Positions 8,753 to 16,963 of a stretch of DNA of 64,000 nt are shown here, piece after piece (position 1 is the stretch's first letter; every line of letters begins with the position of its first letter). Below the pieces are notes generated by a model, which was given only the letters and a program-made list of their open reading frames with translations, did no database searches and had not been told where the DNA came from. This DNA comes from Actinomadura oligospora ATCC 43269. GTDB taxonomy: Bacteria; Actinomycetota; Actinomycetes; Streptosporangiales; Streptosporangiaceae. The DNA is taken from NCBI RefSeq assembly GCF_000518265.1, contig NZ_JADG01000008.1, positions 124,001 to 188,000 of the forward strand, in the 5' to 3' direction. Made by a program: the position numbers and the translations under genes.

Positions 8753-9256
8753 CTATTCGCCGGTGACGCCGTCGATGCGTTCGCGCAGCAGGTCGGCGTG
8801 CCCGTTGTGCCGCGCGTACTCCTCGATCATGTGCGTGACGATCCAGCGCAGCGCGTACGTGTCGCCCTTCCACTCGGCGCGCTCGTCCAGGTCGTGGGCG
8901 GCGACGATGGCGCGCGAGTTCTCGCACTCGGCGCGCCACACCGCGAACGCCTCGTCCGGGTCGGCGTCATCGACGAGAAAGTCGGCCATCTCGCCGTTCA
9001 CCCGCGGCCAGTAACCGCCGTTTTCCTCGCCGCAGACCACGTGCCGGAACCAGCTGCGTTCGACCTCGGCCATGTGCCGGACGAGCCCGAGCAGCGAGAG
9101 CCCGGAGGGCGCGAGTTCCTTGCGCCGCAACTGACCAGCGTCCAGCCCCTCGCACTTCAACGCGAGCGTGGCGCGCTGCCAGTCGAGGAACCCGGCCAGC
9201 GTGGCGCGCTCGTCCGCGGTGTGCGGGGGCTCGATCCGCTCCTTCGGTTCGGTCAC
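8753..9256 (-). CDS. DinB-like / DUF664 family protein (paralogue)
   Basis: A 167-residue DinB-superfamily protein with the same His positions as its convergent neighbour: LVRHMAEVERSWFRH and THMIEEYARHNGHADLLR. GTG 9256 gives the usual family length; the open frame extends upstream without coding character. Likely arisen with the 8228 gene by inverted duplication. Function unassigned beyond a probable divalent-metal, thiol-linked enzyme. Confidence 0.85.
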   Translation of the reverse strand: MTEPKERIEPPHTADERATLAGFLDWQRATLALKCEGLDAGQLRRKELAPSGLSLLGLVRHMAEVERSWFRHVVCGEENGGYWPRVNGEMADFLVDDADPDEAFAVWRAECENSRAIVAAHDLDERAEWKGDTYALRWIVTHMIEEYARHNGHADLLRERIDGVTGE

Positions 9257-9306
9257 CCCCGGGACGCTAGCGCACCGCTGACCGGCCACTACCCGTGCAG
9301 CCTGGG

Positions 9307-9475
9307 CTAGGGCGTGGCTCAAAGCCACCTGCCCTACTGCGCGACGCCCAGGCACGCACCTCGCGGGGTTGTCGTCGGTCGACGGCCAAACCCGGGCCGA
9401 CTCCCTCCTCCGCCCCCACGATGCACGCACCCGGACGCCGCTCGCCACGGGCGCCAACTTTGAGACACCCCCTAG
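9307..9475. mobile_element. 169-bp MITE-like element, no coding capacity
   Basis: Terminal inverted repeats of 18 bp, CTAGGGCGTGGCTCAAAG (9307-9324) and the inverse of CTAGGGGGTGTCTCAAAG (9458-9475), match at 16 of 18 positions. Both ends are flush with CTAG, which suits the YTAR target of IS5-type transposases or the TA target of IS630-type ones. No open frame is inside. The CTAG at the right end contains the TAG stop of the MaoC gene, so insertion was tolerated exactly at a gene terminus. Probably a non-autonomous derivative of an IS carried elsewhere in the genome. Confidence 0.7.
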
Positions 9476-9927
9476 GGGACGAAGAGGGAGAGTGTCTCGG
9501 CGACGCAGGCGGCGCGCCGCTCGCCCTCGACCTCGACGGTCACCTTGATCGTCGCGAGCCTCCCGGCCGGGGAGTTCTTGATGTCGACCAGTTCCGCGCC
9601 GCCGCGGATCCTCGAGTCCACCCGCACCGGCGCCGGGAAGCGCACCCGGTTCAGCCCGACGTTGACGGCCATGGACAGCCCCTCGATCTGGAAGATCTCC
9701 GGAACGAGCGCGCTGACCAGCGACAACGTGAGGAAGCCGTGGGCGATCGTCGAGCCGAACGGGCCCTCCTTCGCCGCCCGCTCGGGGTCCACGTGGATCC
9801 ACTGCCGGTCGTCGGTCGCCTCGGCGAACAGGTCGATCTGCTTCTGCTCCACCGTCCGCCACGGGCTGTATCCCAGATGCTCGCCCTTGGCGGCGGTGAA
9901 CTCGTCCACACTCGCGAAACGCCTCAT
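9472..9927 (-). CDS. MaoC-like dehydratase (hot-dog fold)
   Basis: A 151-residue single hot-dog protein of the MaoC/R-specific enoyl-CoA hydratase family. The hydratase motif is FAEATDDRQWIHVDPERAAKEGPFGSTIAHGFLTLSL (about residues 33-70), with the Asp (ATDD) and His (WIHVD) that activate water across a trans-2-enoyl-CoA. ATG 9927 is preceded by AAGG at about ten bases. The stop codon lies in the CTAG border of the adjacent MITE. No fatty-acid operon accompanies it. Confidence 0.93.
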   Translation of the reverse strand: MRRFASVDEFTAAKGEHLGYSPWRTVEQKQIDLFAEATDDRQWIHVDPERAAKEGPFGSTIAHGFLTLSLVSALVPEIFQIEGLSMAVNVGLNRVRFPAPVRVDSRIRGGAELVDIKNSPAGRLATIKVTVEVEGERRAACVAETLSLFVP

Positions 9928-10003
9928 GGGACGATCCTTGGCCGTCCGCCCGACCTGCGGCAATGCGGCACCCGACAAACCCGTGCCACTCCCTCTTGTC
10001 CCC

Positions 10004-10303
10004 TCACAGCAGGCGCAGCACGGCCGTCGTCGCCGCGGCGGCCAGGACGGTCGCCATGAACGGGGCCTTGCGCCAGGCCAGGACGCCTCCGACCAGCACC
10101 CCGGCGGGACGCGCGGCGTCCGCGGCCCCGTCGCCCTCGGTCAGCGCGGTCACCGCGACCAGCGCGGTCAGCAGCACGACGGCGGACGCGTCGAGCAGCT
10201 TCTCGGCTCCGGGCGGGAACGTGATCCGCGTCCGCAGCAGCGGCCCGGCCAGGCGGATCAGGTACGTCCCGGCAGCGAGCGCGAGCATCGCAACGACGAT
10301 CAT
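10004..10303 (-). CDS. azlD: AzlD-type branched-chain amino acid exporter subunit
   Basis: A 99-residue, four-helix membrane protein of the AzlD family. The core TYLIRLAGPLL near the N-terminus and two later hydrophobic helices are typical. With AzlC it forms a two-component branched-chain amino acid exporter (BrnFE type). ATG 10303 overlaps the azlC stop as ATGA, so the two are translated together. Confidence 0.88.
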   Translation of the reverse strand: MIVVAMLALAAGTYLIRLAGPLLRTRITFPPGAEKLLDASAVVLLTALVAVTALTEGDGAADAARPAGVLVGGVLAWRKAPFMATVLAAAATTAVLRLL

Positions 10304-11118
10304 GCTTGCCCCCGCTCACCCATGCCCGCACCAGCCCGACCACGCCCCTCGCGCTCGACCACGCCCGCTGGCCCCTGCCGCTCCTGCTCAGCCACGCCCG
10401 CTGATCCCTGCGGTTCTTGCTCGACCACGCCCGTTGGTCCCTGCTCGGCCGTGGGCGCTTCCGTCCGCAAACCGCGGTTGAGCAGGGGAAGCGCGGCGAG
10501 TGCTGCGAGGCTGGCCAGGAGGGGGAGTCCGACGGGGAGGACCGGGACGCACGCGACTGCGATGACGGCGCCGAGCAGCGCCGGACGGCGGGCCCGCGTG
10601 TCCCGCAGCGACGGCAGGATCAGCGCGAGGATCACCGCCGGGAACATCGCGTCCAGCCCGAACGTGTTCGGATCGCTGACCGCCGAGCCGAGGCCCGCGC
10701 CGAGCAGCGCCCCGAGCGGCCAGCACAGCAGGATTCCGAAACCGCACGTCCAGTAGGAGCGCGCCGCGTCCTTGCGGGTGAGCGCGAACACGACCGACTC
10801 GTCGTTCATCAGGTGGACGCCGAGCCAGCGCCGCCAGCCGCCCCCGAGGACGTCCGGCAGGGCCAGCCCGTACGGCAGGTGCCGCGAGTTGACCAGCAGC
10901 CCGGCGAGCACCGCCGCGATCGGCGAGCCGCCCGCGCCGACGATCCCGACGAACAGGAACTCCGACGATCCGGCGAGGACGAGCGTCCCCATCACCACCG
11001 GGAACCAGAACGGCAGCCCGGACGCGACCGCGATCGCGCCGTAGGACACCGAGGTGACGCCCACGGCCAGGCACACCAGCGCGATGTCCCGGTCGACTGT
11101 TCTCCATATCGAACGCAC
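10300..11118 (-). CDS. azlC: AzlC-type branched-chain amino acid permease
   Basis: A 272-residue AzlC-family inner-membrane permease with SYGAIAVASGLPFWFPVVM, AGSSEFLFVG and the NSRHLPYGLAL segment characteristic of the family. I prefer GTG 11118 (VRSIWRTVDRD) because it gives the usual start and leaves 66 bp to the divergent regulator; a TTG at 11154 would leave only 30 bp. The C-terminal 55 residues are an unusual hydrophilic tail built from degenerate VVEQEPQGSAG-type repeats, not part of the family core. Operon with azlD; probably controlled by the XRE-cupin protein. Confidence 0.88.
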   Translation of the reverse strand: MRSIWRTVDRDIALVCLAVGVTSVSYGAIAVASGLPFWFPVVMGTLVLAGSSEFLFVGIVGAGGSPIAAVLAGLLVNSRHLPYGLALPDVLGGGWRRWLGVHLMNDESVVFALTRKDAARSYWTCGFGILLCWPLGALLGAGLGSAVSDPNTFGLDAMFPAVILALILPSLRDTRARRPALLGAVIAVACVPVLPVGLPLLASLAALAALPLLNRGLRTEAPTAEQGPTGVVEQEPQGSAGVAEQERQGPAGVVEREGRGRAGAGMGERGQA

Positions 11119-11184
11119 GTAGTCCAAAATGAACGATTCGCGCGTGTTCGTCAAATCGAACCTTGTTCTCTAAGATGAACGCCC

Positions 11185-11748
11185 ATGAGCGAGCCGCCCG
11201 CCCGTCCGCCGATGGAGTTCATCGCCGCAGCGCTGCGCCGCGAACGCGCCCGCGCCGGCCTGTCGCTGACCGAGGTCGCGCGCCGCGCCGGGGTCGCCAA
11301 GTCGACGCTGTCCCAGCTCGAGTCGGGCGCGGGCAATCCCAGCGTGGAGACGCTGTGGGCGCTCGCCGTCGCGCTGGACGTCCCGTTCGCGCAGCTCGTC
11401 GCGCAGCCCGTCCCCCGGGTCACGGTGATCCGGGCGGGCGAGGGGCCGACGCTGGCCGCCGACCGCGCCGACTACCAGGCGACCGTCCTCGCGTCCTGCC
11501 CGCCCGGCGCGCGCCGGGACATCTACCAGATCACCGCCGAGCCCGGCGCGCCCCGCACGTCCGACCCGCACATGCCCGGCGTCGTCGAACACGTCGTGAT
11601 CAGCACCGGCCGCGCCCTCGTCGGCCTCCTGGACGAGCCCGTCGAGCTCGCCCCCGGCGACTACATCGCCTACCCGGGCGACCTCCCGCACACCTTCCAG
11701 GCCCTGGAGCCCGGAACCCGCGCCACGCTCATCTCCGAACACACCTGA
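11185..11748 (+). CDS. XRE-family regulator with C-terminal cupin
   Basis: A 187-residue HTH-cupin protein. HTH_3: ALRRERARAGLSLTEVARRAGVAKSTLSQLESG (about residues 14-46); cupin: HVVISTGRALVGLLDEPVELAPGDYIAYPGDLPHTFQAL near the C-terminus. HTH-cupin regulators next to azlCD are a recurrent actinobacterial pairing; a small ligand such as an amino acid binds the cupin. The intergenic DNA carries a direct repeat AARATGAACG (11126-11135 and 11172-11181), which is a candidate binding site. Confidence 0.9.
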   Translation: MSEPPARPPMEFIAAALRRERARAGLSLTEVARRAGVAKSTLSQLESGAGNPSVETLWALAVALDVPFAQLVAQPVPRVTVIRAGEGPTLAADRADYQATVLASCPPGARRDIYQITAEPGAPRTSDPHMPGVVEHVVISTGRALVGLLDEPVELAPGDYIAYPGDLPHTFQALEPGTRATLISEHT

Positions 11749-12000
11749 CGTCCCGGCGGCCGATTTCGGTTACGGAAATGGCGAAACCGATTACGAATGG
11801 TCAATCGAGGCCGTCCGGAAAACCCCTGCCGGTCGGGACCTAACGCCCCCGCACGCCGCCTGCCACCAGGCCCGTTCGCGCAGCTCAGGCCGCTACTGAC
11901 CTGATCTGGTCATTTCCCGGCCGCAGAGCAGAAAATCGTCGGGACCTGAGTCACTATTCGTCCGGAACGATGGTGAACGGGGGCAAGGGGGCGTATTGCG
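11749..12000. other. Intergenic region with a small dyad upstream of the 2OG oxygenase
   Basis: No gene is seen. TGACC (11897-11901) and GGTCA (11908-11912) form a short dyad about 90 bp before the next start. The AAGGGGG ribosome binding site lies near the end of the stretch. Confidence 0.4.
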
Positions 12001-12912
12001 GTGACTTCTGTATTCTCCAACGCCGCGCTGGACGACGACACCCGGCGGGGGCTGATCTTCCAGGGCGAGCTGTTCGTCCACTCGGCCACTCCGGCGTCGC
12101 GGGCGCTGGTCGGGTTCGCCCGCGAGCTGGTCGCCGAGGCGTTCGGCGACCGCGATCCGGAGACGGCGCAGCACGAGATGGAGGTCGGCGCGTTCGCCGC
12201 CCTGCTCGCCGACCTCAAACCCCGGTTCATCCACCACCCGCGCTGCCGGGTCCTGCTGCCCGCGCTGCTCGAGGAGATGGGCTGCGACCCGTCCCGGACC
12301 TACTTCGACGTGCCCCGGCTGCGCACCTCGACGTCCGACGACTACCTCACGACCGGCATCTCCTACGCCTTCCACCCGCACCGGGACTGCTGGTACTCCG
12401 CGCCGTTCAACCAGGTCAACTGGTGGATTCCGGTCTTCGGCATCGTCCCCGAGAACGCGATGGCCTTCCATCCCCGCTACTTCGACCGGCCGGTCAGGAA
12501 CGGCAGCGCGCGCTACGACTACGCCGAATGGAACCGGACGAGCCGCCAGTCCGCCGCGAGCCACATCGGCACCGACACCCGCGACCAGCCGAAACCCGAG
12601 GAGCCGGTCGAGCTCGACCCGCAGATCCGGATCGTCCCCGAGGCGGGCGGCCTGCTGATCTTCTCCGGCGCGCAGTTCCACTCGACCGTCCCGAACACCT
12701 CCGGCCGGACGCGCTTCAGCATCGACTTCCGCACCGTCCACCTGGACGACGTCCGCGCCCACCGCGGCGCGCCGAACGTCGACGCCGCCTGCACCGGGAC
12801 CACCCTGCGCGACTTCGTCCGCGCCACCGACTTCGAGCGCATGCCCGAGGACCTGGCCGTCGACTACGAGAAGCGCGCCCACGACAACCCGCTCCGTCCC
12901 GCCTCCGCCTAA
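12001..12912 (+). CDS. Fe(II)/2-oxoglutarate-dependent dioxygenase-like protein
   Basis: A 303-residue protein with the facial-triad pattern of the phytanoyl-CoA/2OG oxygenase superfamily: HxD in YAFHPHRDCWYSAPF and a distal His with its 2OG-binding Arg in GAQFHSTVPNTSGRTRFSIDF. NWWIPVFGIVPENAMAFHP between them matches the jellyroll core. GTG 12001 follows a purine-rich AAGGGGG. It stands alone, followed 38 bp later by a TetR gene on the same strand. The substrate is unknown; a hydroxylase of a small molecule is inferred from the fold. Confidence 0.75.
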   Translation: MTSVFSNAALDDDTRRGLIFQGELFVHSATPASRALVGFARELVAEAFGDRDPETAQHEMEVGAFAALLADLKPRFIHHPRCRVLLPALLEEMGCDPSRTYFDVPRLRTSTSDDYLTTGISYAFHPHRDCWYSAPFNQVNWWIPVFGIVPENAMAFHPRYFDRPVRNGSARYDYAEWNRTSRQSAASHIGTDTRDQPKPEEPVELDPQIRIVPEAGGLLIFSGAQFHSTVPNTSGRTRFSIDFRTVHLDDVRAHRGAPNVDAACTGTTLRDFVRATDFERMPEDLAVDYEKRAHDNPLRPASA

Positions 12913-12913
12913 C

Positions 12914-12943
12914 TTGACCATTCATTCCAGAATCGGCTAGCGT
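12914..12943 (+). promoter_or_regulatory. Candidate sigma-A-type promoter of the TetR gene
   Basis: TTGACC (12914-12919) and TAGCGT (12938-12943) are separated by 18 bp, just before ATG 12951. The very short distance to the start codon implies a leaderless or near-leaderless message. ATTC-N6-GAAT lies between the boxes and may be an operator. Confidence 0.45.
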
Positions 12944-12950
12944 CCCGGCC

Positions 12951-13529
12951 ATGGGACGCAGCAGGGAGTTCGACACCGAGGCCGTGGTCGAGAGCGCCGT
13001 GGAGGTCTTCTGGCGCCTCGGCTACGAGGCCACGTCGATCCAGGACCTCGTCGCCGCCACCGGCCTCGGCCGCGGGTCGCTCTACGCCGCGTTCGGCAGC
13101 AAGGACGGCCTGTACGAGGCCGCGCTGAAGCAGTACGCGCAGCGCTCCGGCGCGGCCATGGCCGCACGCCTGGACCGGGACGAACCGGTCCGCGTCGTCC
13201 TGCGCGACCTGCTGCTCCACCTGGTCGACGACACCGTGGACGACCCAGACCGGCGGGGCTGCCTCATCACCAACAGCGCGGTAGAGCGCCTGCCGCGCGA
13301 CCGCGCCGCGGCGCGCGTCGTCGGCTTCTCCCTGGACGGCAACGCCGAGGCCATCGCCCTGGTCCTGCGGCGCGCCCGCGAACGCGGCGACCTGCGCCCG
13401 GACGCCGACGTCACCGCGATCGCCGACTTCTTCGTCACGACGATCCAGGGACTGCGCGTCCAGGGCAAGGCGGGCGCCGACCGCCGCCGCCTCACCTCCG
13501 TCGTCGACACCGCCTTGGCCGTCCTCTGA
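12951..13529 (+). CDS. TetR/AcrR-family transcriptional regulator
   Basis: A 192-residue TetR protein. The HTH is seen in AVEVFWRLGYEATSIQDLVAATGLGRGSLYAAFGSKDGLY (residues 16-55), the classic TetR turn plus recognition helix. The C-terminal half carries RGCLITNSAVERLPRD, typical of the AcrR-like subgroup regulating oxidoreductases. The dehydrogenase gene follows 60 bp downstream on the same strand and is the natural target. Confidence 0.93.
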   Translation: MGRSREFDTEAVVESAVEVFWRLGYEATSIQDLVAATGLGRGSLYAAFGSKDGLYEAALKQYAQRSGAAMAARLDRDEPVRVVLRDLLLHLVDDTVDDPDRRGCLITNSAVERLPRDRAAARVVGFSLDGNAEAIALVLRRARERGDLRPDADVTAIADFFVTTIQGLRVQGKAGADRRRLTSVVDTALAVL

Positions 13530-13589
13530 CCCGCCGCGTTTTGGCATGCCCTTTTTGTGTAACGAACAGTCAAGAATGGAGTCGTACCG

Positions 13590-14453
13590 ATGACGACCGC
13601 AGCCCTCCTCGGCACCGGGATCATGGGCGCCGCGATGGCCCCGAACCTCACCCGCGCCGGCATCGACCTGACCGTCTGGAACCGCACCCGCGCCAAGGCC
13701 GAGCCGCTCGCCGGGCACGGCGCGACCGTCGTGGACACGCCCGCCGAGGCCGTCCGGGACGCCGACGTGATCATCACGATGCTGACCGAGGGCGACGCCG
13801 CCCTCGCCGCGATGAGGGCCGCCGCCCCCGCCCTGCGCCCCGGCCAGATCTGGGCCCAGATGAGCACCGTCGGCGCGGACTCGGTCGGTCCGCTCGCCGC
13901 GTTCGCCGCCGAGCACGGCCTGACCTTCGTGGACGCCCCCGTCCAGGGCACCCGCCAGCCCGCAGAGCAGGGCGAACTCGTCATCCTCGCCGCCGGTCCC
14001 GAGCAGGCCCGCGCCGCCCTCGCGCCCCTGTTCGACGCCGTCGGCAGCAAGACCGTCTGGCTGGACGAGGACGGCGCGTCCGGCGCGGGCACGCGGCTGA
14101 AGCTCGCCGCCGTCGCCTACGGCATCACGCTGACCTCGATCGCCGCCGAGTCCCTCGCGCTCACCAAGGCGCTCGGCCTCGACCCGGCCCTGTTCGGCGA
14201 GATCGTCACCGGCGGCCCGCTCGACAGCCCCTACCTCCAGGCCAAGCTCCAGGCCGTCCTGACCGGCGACTACACGCCGAGCTTCACCGTCCGGAACGGC
14301 GAGAAGGACATGCGCCTCATCACCGAGGCCGCCGCGTCCGCCAACGTCCGTCTCGACATGGCCGAGGCCGCCCGCGCGCGGTTCCGCCGCGCCATCGAGC
14401 AGGGCCACGGCGACCTCGACATCGCCGCCACCTACCACGCGAGCTTCTCCTGA
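13590..14453 (+). CDS. NAD(P)-dependent beta-hydroxyacid dehydrogenase family oxidoreductase
   Basis: A 287-residue member of the 3-hydroxyisobutyrate dehydrogenase/imine reductase superfamily. Rossmann motif LLGTGIMGAAMAPNL at the N-terminus, substrate-side DAPVQGT (usually DAPVSGG) near residue 115, and the catalytic Lys in GTRLKLAAVAYG. The Asn that normally follows that Lys by four residues is replaced by a hydrophobic residue, so the substrate may differ from hydroxyisobutyrate. Probably co-transcribed with and repressed by the upstream TetR. Confidence 0.9.
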   Translation: MTTAALLGTGIMGAAMAPNLTRAGIDLTVWNRTRAKAEPLAGHGATVVDTPAEAVRDADVIITMLTEGDAALAAMRAAAPALRPGQIWAQMSTVGADSVGPLAAFAAEHGLTFVDAPVQGTRQPAEQGELVILAAGPEQARAALAPLFDAVGSKTVWLDEDGASGAGTRLKLAAVAYGITLTSIAAESLALTKALGLDPALFGEIVTGGPLDSPYLQAKLQAVLTGDYTPSFTVRNGEKDMRLITEAAASANVRLDMAEAARARFRRAIEQGHGDLDIAATYHASFS

Positions 14454-14494
14454 TCGCGGCTTGACGTGTCGCGGGGCTCGGGGAGACTGGCGGG

Positions 14495-14758
14495 GTGATG
14501 GTCAAGACGCTGCGGCCCCGCGACTACAACGAGGCCCTGCATGTCGGGCACTTCTTCCGCAACAAGCGTGTGCCCGTGGTGATGGACCTGAACGACCTCC
14601 CGCCCGACGTCGCCCGCCAGTTCGTCGACTTCGCCGCGGGCATGGTCTTCGGCCGCGGCGGCGACATGGAACGCCTCGAGTCCAGGGTCTTCCTCCTCGT
14701 CCCCGGCGGCATCAGCCGCCACACGGTCGTCCTCCCCCACGACCTGACCCCACACTGA
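14495..14758 (+). CDS. Short SepF-like cell division protein
   Basis: An 87-residue protein that is essentially the SepF core domain: VKTLRPRDYNEALHVGHFFRNKR, then VVMDLNDLPPDVARQFVDFAAG and RVFLLVPGG. SepF links FtsZ to the membrane in Actinobacteria, and the canonical protein is 150-200 residues with an N-terminal amphipathic membrane helix. That helix is missing here, so this is an accessory paralogue that may bind FtsZ or the main SepF without anchoring it. The locus is not the dcw cluster. Confidence 0.85.
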   Translation: MMVKTLRPRDYNEALHVGHFFRNKRVPVVMDLNDLPPDVARQFVDFAAGMVFGRGGDMERLESRVFLLVPGGISRHTVVLPHDLTPH

Positions 14759-14846
14759 GATCTCACGCCGGGAGCACCCAGCGGTCTCATCACCACAACC
14801 CACATGAAGACTGGCGGCACGCTTCCGGCGGGACGATGATGGCCAC

Positions 14847-15068
14847 ATGGGCCTGTTGCTGGCTTTCGTCGCGAGTTACGCCGGACTGCTCCTGTTCGGC
14901 GTGTTGTACGACAGACGCAGCCGCCGCCTGGGACACCGCGTGCGCGACACCGAGAGACTCCTGGTGGCCTTCCGCAACAACCGCCGCGACATCAAAGCCT
15001 GGGAACGAGGCTCAGCAGGCAACCTGGGCCAAGACATCTCCTGGATGTCCCACAGACGCCGCACCTAG
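14847..15068 (+). CDS. Small membrane-anchored hypothetical protein
   Basis: A 73-residue product with one N-terminal TM helix (LLLAFVASYAGLLLFGVLY) and a basic cytoplasmic tail rich in Arg (RRSRRLGHRVRD). No family recognised. A start ATG with only a weak upstream purine stretch and moderate coding character make it likely but not certain. Confidence 0.55.
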   Translation: MGLLLAFVASYAGLLLFGVLYDRRSRRLGHRVRDTERLLVAFRNNRRDIKAWERGSAGNLGQDISWMSHRRRT

Positions 15069-15079
15069 GGCCGCCCGCC

Positions 15080-15280
15080 CTACAGCCCGAACTCGCCACC
15101 CTTGATCCGGACGGCCAACGCCCGCGCCTCCACAGGCGAGAAGACCAGCGCAGGACCGTCAGCGTCCTTGGAGTCGCGGACACGGACCGACGTTGTGGTG
15201 CGGGCGAGCTCAACACACTCGCCCTGCTGAGTGCTACGGCTGCTCTTACGCCAGACGAGACGGGGGTTGTCGCTGGTCAT
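15080..15280 (-). CDS. DUF397 domain protein
   Basis: A 66-residue DUF397 protein: WRKSSRSTQQGECVELA at the start, VRVRDSKDADGPALVFSP in the middle, and the short AL-rich end. These small proteins are encoded next to XRE/DUF5753 regulators in actinomycetes (whiJ/bldB-type systems) and probably modulate them. It starts 20 bp after the stop of the XRE gene at 15301 on the same strand, so the two are an operon. ATG 15280 is chosen over an upstream in-frame start that would enter the regulator gene. Confidence 0.92.
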   Translation of the reverse strand: MTSDNPRLVWRKSSRSTQQGECVELARTTTSVRVRDSKDADGPALVFSPVEARALAVRIKGGEFGL

Positions 15281-15300
15281 GGCATCGAACCTTCCGTTCC

Positions 15301-16173
15301 TCACGCCGACCGCGCGGACATCTCGTCCGCAATCCATACGATCATCTCACGCGACTCTTCGGGGCTCAGGGCGCGCGCACGCAGGTGGTTGAAGATGTCG
15401 GTGTACTCCTCGACATGTGTGGGTTCCTCAAGATAGAGGCCGCCCGTACGGGATTGGACGTACACAACGTCGGGATCCTGGGATTCGGGAAAGCCCAGGA
15501 TGGTGAACGGGCCGTCCATCGCTGGATGCGCGCCCGCAGTGAACGTCAGCACCTGGACGATGACCGAGCCGGTTGGCGACGCCATCTCAGCAAGGTGGCG
15601 CAGTTGCTCGGACATGACGTCTGGGCCGCCGACCTCACGCCGGATGGCGGCTTCACTGAGGATGATCCAGAGCTTGGGCGCGTCCGGACGGGTGAGTCGC
15701 TCCTGCCGCTTCAGCCGAAGTCTGACCCGCCGGTCGAGTTCCTCGTCGGACGGTGAACCGATCTCCTCGGCCGTCAGACCGCGCATGTAGCGCTCGGTTT
15801 GGAGCAGGCCGAAGATCGCCTCGGGCTGGTAGGAGCTGATCGCGGACGCCTCTTCTTCCAGCCCGATGTAGAACTTGAACCAGTCGGGGATGACCGCGCC
15901 GAAACGGGACCACCAACCCCGCCGCCGCGCCTGCTTGGCGACCATGACCCACATGTCCTTCTCGGCACCGTCGACGCCGTAGAGGTCGAGCATCGCGGCC
16001 ACGACCATCGCGGGCGCGGACGCCGTCGCGTTCTCGAACCGAGTGATCGTGGATGGCGCGACCCCCACATGCTCGGCCACCTCCTCGCGCGTGTGGCCCG
16101 TCGCCTTCCTGAGTTTGCTCAGTTCGCCCGCCAAGCGGCGGCGACGAACCGTGGGGCTTGTCCGAGTCGACAC
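15301..16173 (-). CDS. XRE-family regulator with DUF5753 domain (WhiJ-like)
   Basis: A 290-residue protein: HTH ELSKLRKATGHTREEVAEHVGVAPSTITRFENA (about residues 16-50) followed by the DUF5753 ligand-like region (WWSRFGAVIPDWFKFYIGLEEEASAISSYQPEAIFGLLQTERYMRGL). The GTG start at 16173 has AAGGGAG at a good distance. It pairs with the DUF397 gene downstream and is divergent from the ATPase locus at 16442, the standard arrangement of actinomycete developmental control modules. Confidence 0.92.
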   Translation of the reverse strand: MSTRTSPTVRRRRLAGELSKLRKATGHTREEVAEHVGVAPSTITRFENATASAPAMVVAAMLDLYGVDGAEKDMWVMVAKQARRRGWWSRFGAVIPDWFKFYIGLEEEASAISSYQPEAIFGLLQTERYMRGLTAEEIGSPSDEELDRRVRLRLKRQERLTRPDAPKLWIILSEAAIRREVGGPDVMSEQLRHLAEMASPTGSVIVQVLTFTAGAHPAMDGPFTILGFPESQDPDVVYVQSRTGGLYLEEPTHVEEYTDIFNHLRARALSPEESREMIVWIADEMSARSA

Positions 16174-16371
16174 GTTTCACTCCCTTGTGGCGGTCTTCGT
16201 CAGCCAGATTGCACGGGCCAATTCGCACTAGTGCAACGAAGAAGGTTTACAGAGCGCAGTCTGACAGGCACACTCTGAGTTTAGTGACGCGCGCCACACG
16301 TGTCCGGAAGAAGCGTGAAGCCAGATCCGCACCTTGGCTGTCTCGGCTTCATGACCAGGAGAAAAAGAGCC

Positions 16372-16417
16372 GCCGTGTGGCCGGGTGCAGGAGTCCAGGC
16401 CCGCCCGGCCACACGGC
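16372..16417 (+). promoter_or_regulatory. Strong leader hairpin before the 16442 gene
   Basis: Perfect 14-bp arms GCCGTGTGGCCGGG (16372-16385) and CCCGGCCACACGGC (16404-16417), with an 18-nt loop, end 24 bp before ATG 16442 and just upstream of its GGGAGG ribosome binding site. A gene ending here on the plus strand is not seen, so it is more likely a 5'-UTR attenuator or translation control element than a terminator. Confidence 0.6.
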
Positions 16418-16441
16418 TTCACCCCCACTCGGGAGGCGAGG

Positions 16442-16963
16442 ATGAGCATACGCGGACCGGTCACTTTCCAGGCGGCGACCGTCCCACGCGGCGAGGTTCA
16501 GGACGACTCCGTGCATGCGGCCGTCGGACGGATCGCCGCGCGGTATCCGCAGGTCGTCGCGTGGTACGGCAGGAGCACGGGCCACTGGTGGGCCGTGGTC
16601 GGGGACCGGCTTCTGGAGGCGTGCACGCCCTGGGAGCTCGAAGCCGCCATCCACCGGACGACGTCGCCGCCGGTCGCAAGACCCGCGATCGACAGGGCGA
16701 TGTCGACGCCGGTCGCGGACGCAGCACTCGGCCGGGTTGCGTCGTCGTTCGCGGACGCCGCAGTCGGACGGCCCGCGTCGTCGTTCGCGGGGGCGGGCGT
16801 TGACGGGGCGGCGTTGCCGCTGGTCGCGGGCGTCCCGGGTCTGAGGTCGTCCGGCGGCGGGTTCTGCGGGTGCGGCTGCATGCAGGAGGACGCCCGGCCT
16901 GGCCTCATCGGACGGATCGCCGGGCGGCTGCACCTCTCGGACGGAGGCCGGGATGCCGCCTGA
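16442..16963 (+). CDS. Hypothetical protein with degenerate internal repeats
   Basis: A 173-residue product. The N-terminal 65 residues look globular (AARYPQVVAWYGRSTGHWWAV); the middle is a run of loosely repeated 10-11-residue units (ARPAIDRAMST, ADAALGRVASSF, ADAAVGRPASSF); the end has a GGGFCGCGCMQED cysteine cluster. ATG 16442 has a good GGGAGG. Proteins like this first half precede anti-sigma-type ATPases in many actinomycetes. It overlaps the next gene by 11 bp, so expression is coupled. Confidence 0.7.
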   Translation: MSIRGPVTFQAATVPRGEVQDDSVHAAVGRIAARYPQVVAWYGRSTGHWWAVVGDRLLEACTPWELEAAIHRTTSPPVARPAIDRAMSTPVADAALGRVASSFADAAVGRPASSFAGAGVDGAALPLVAGVPGLRSSGGGFCGCGCMQEDARPGLIGRIAGRLHLSDGGRDAA

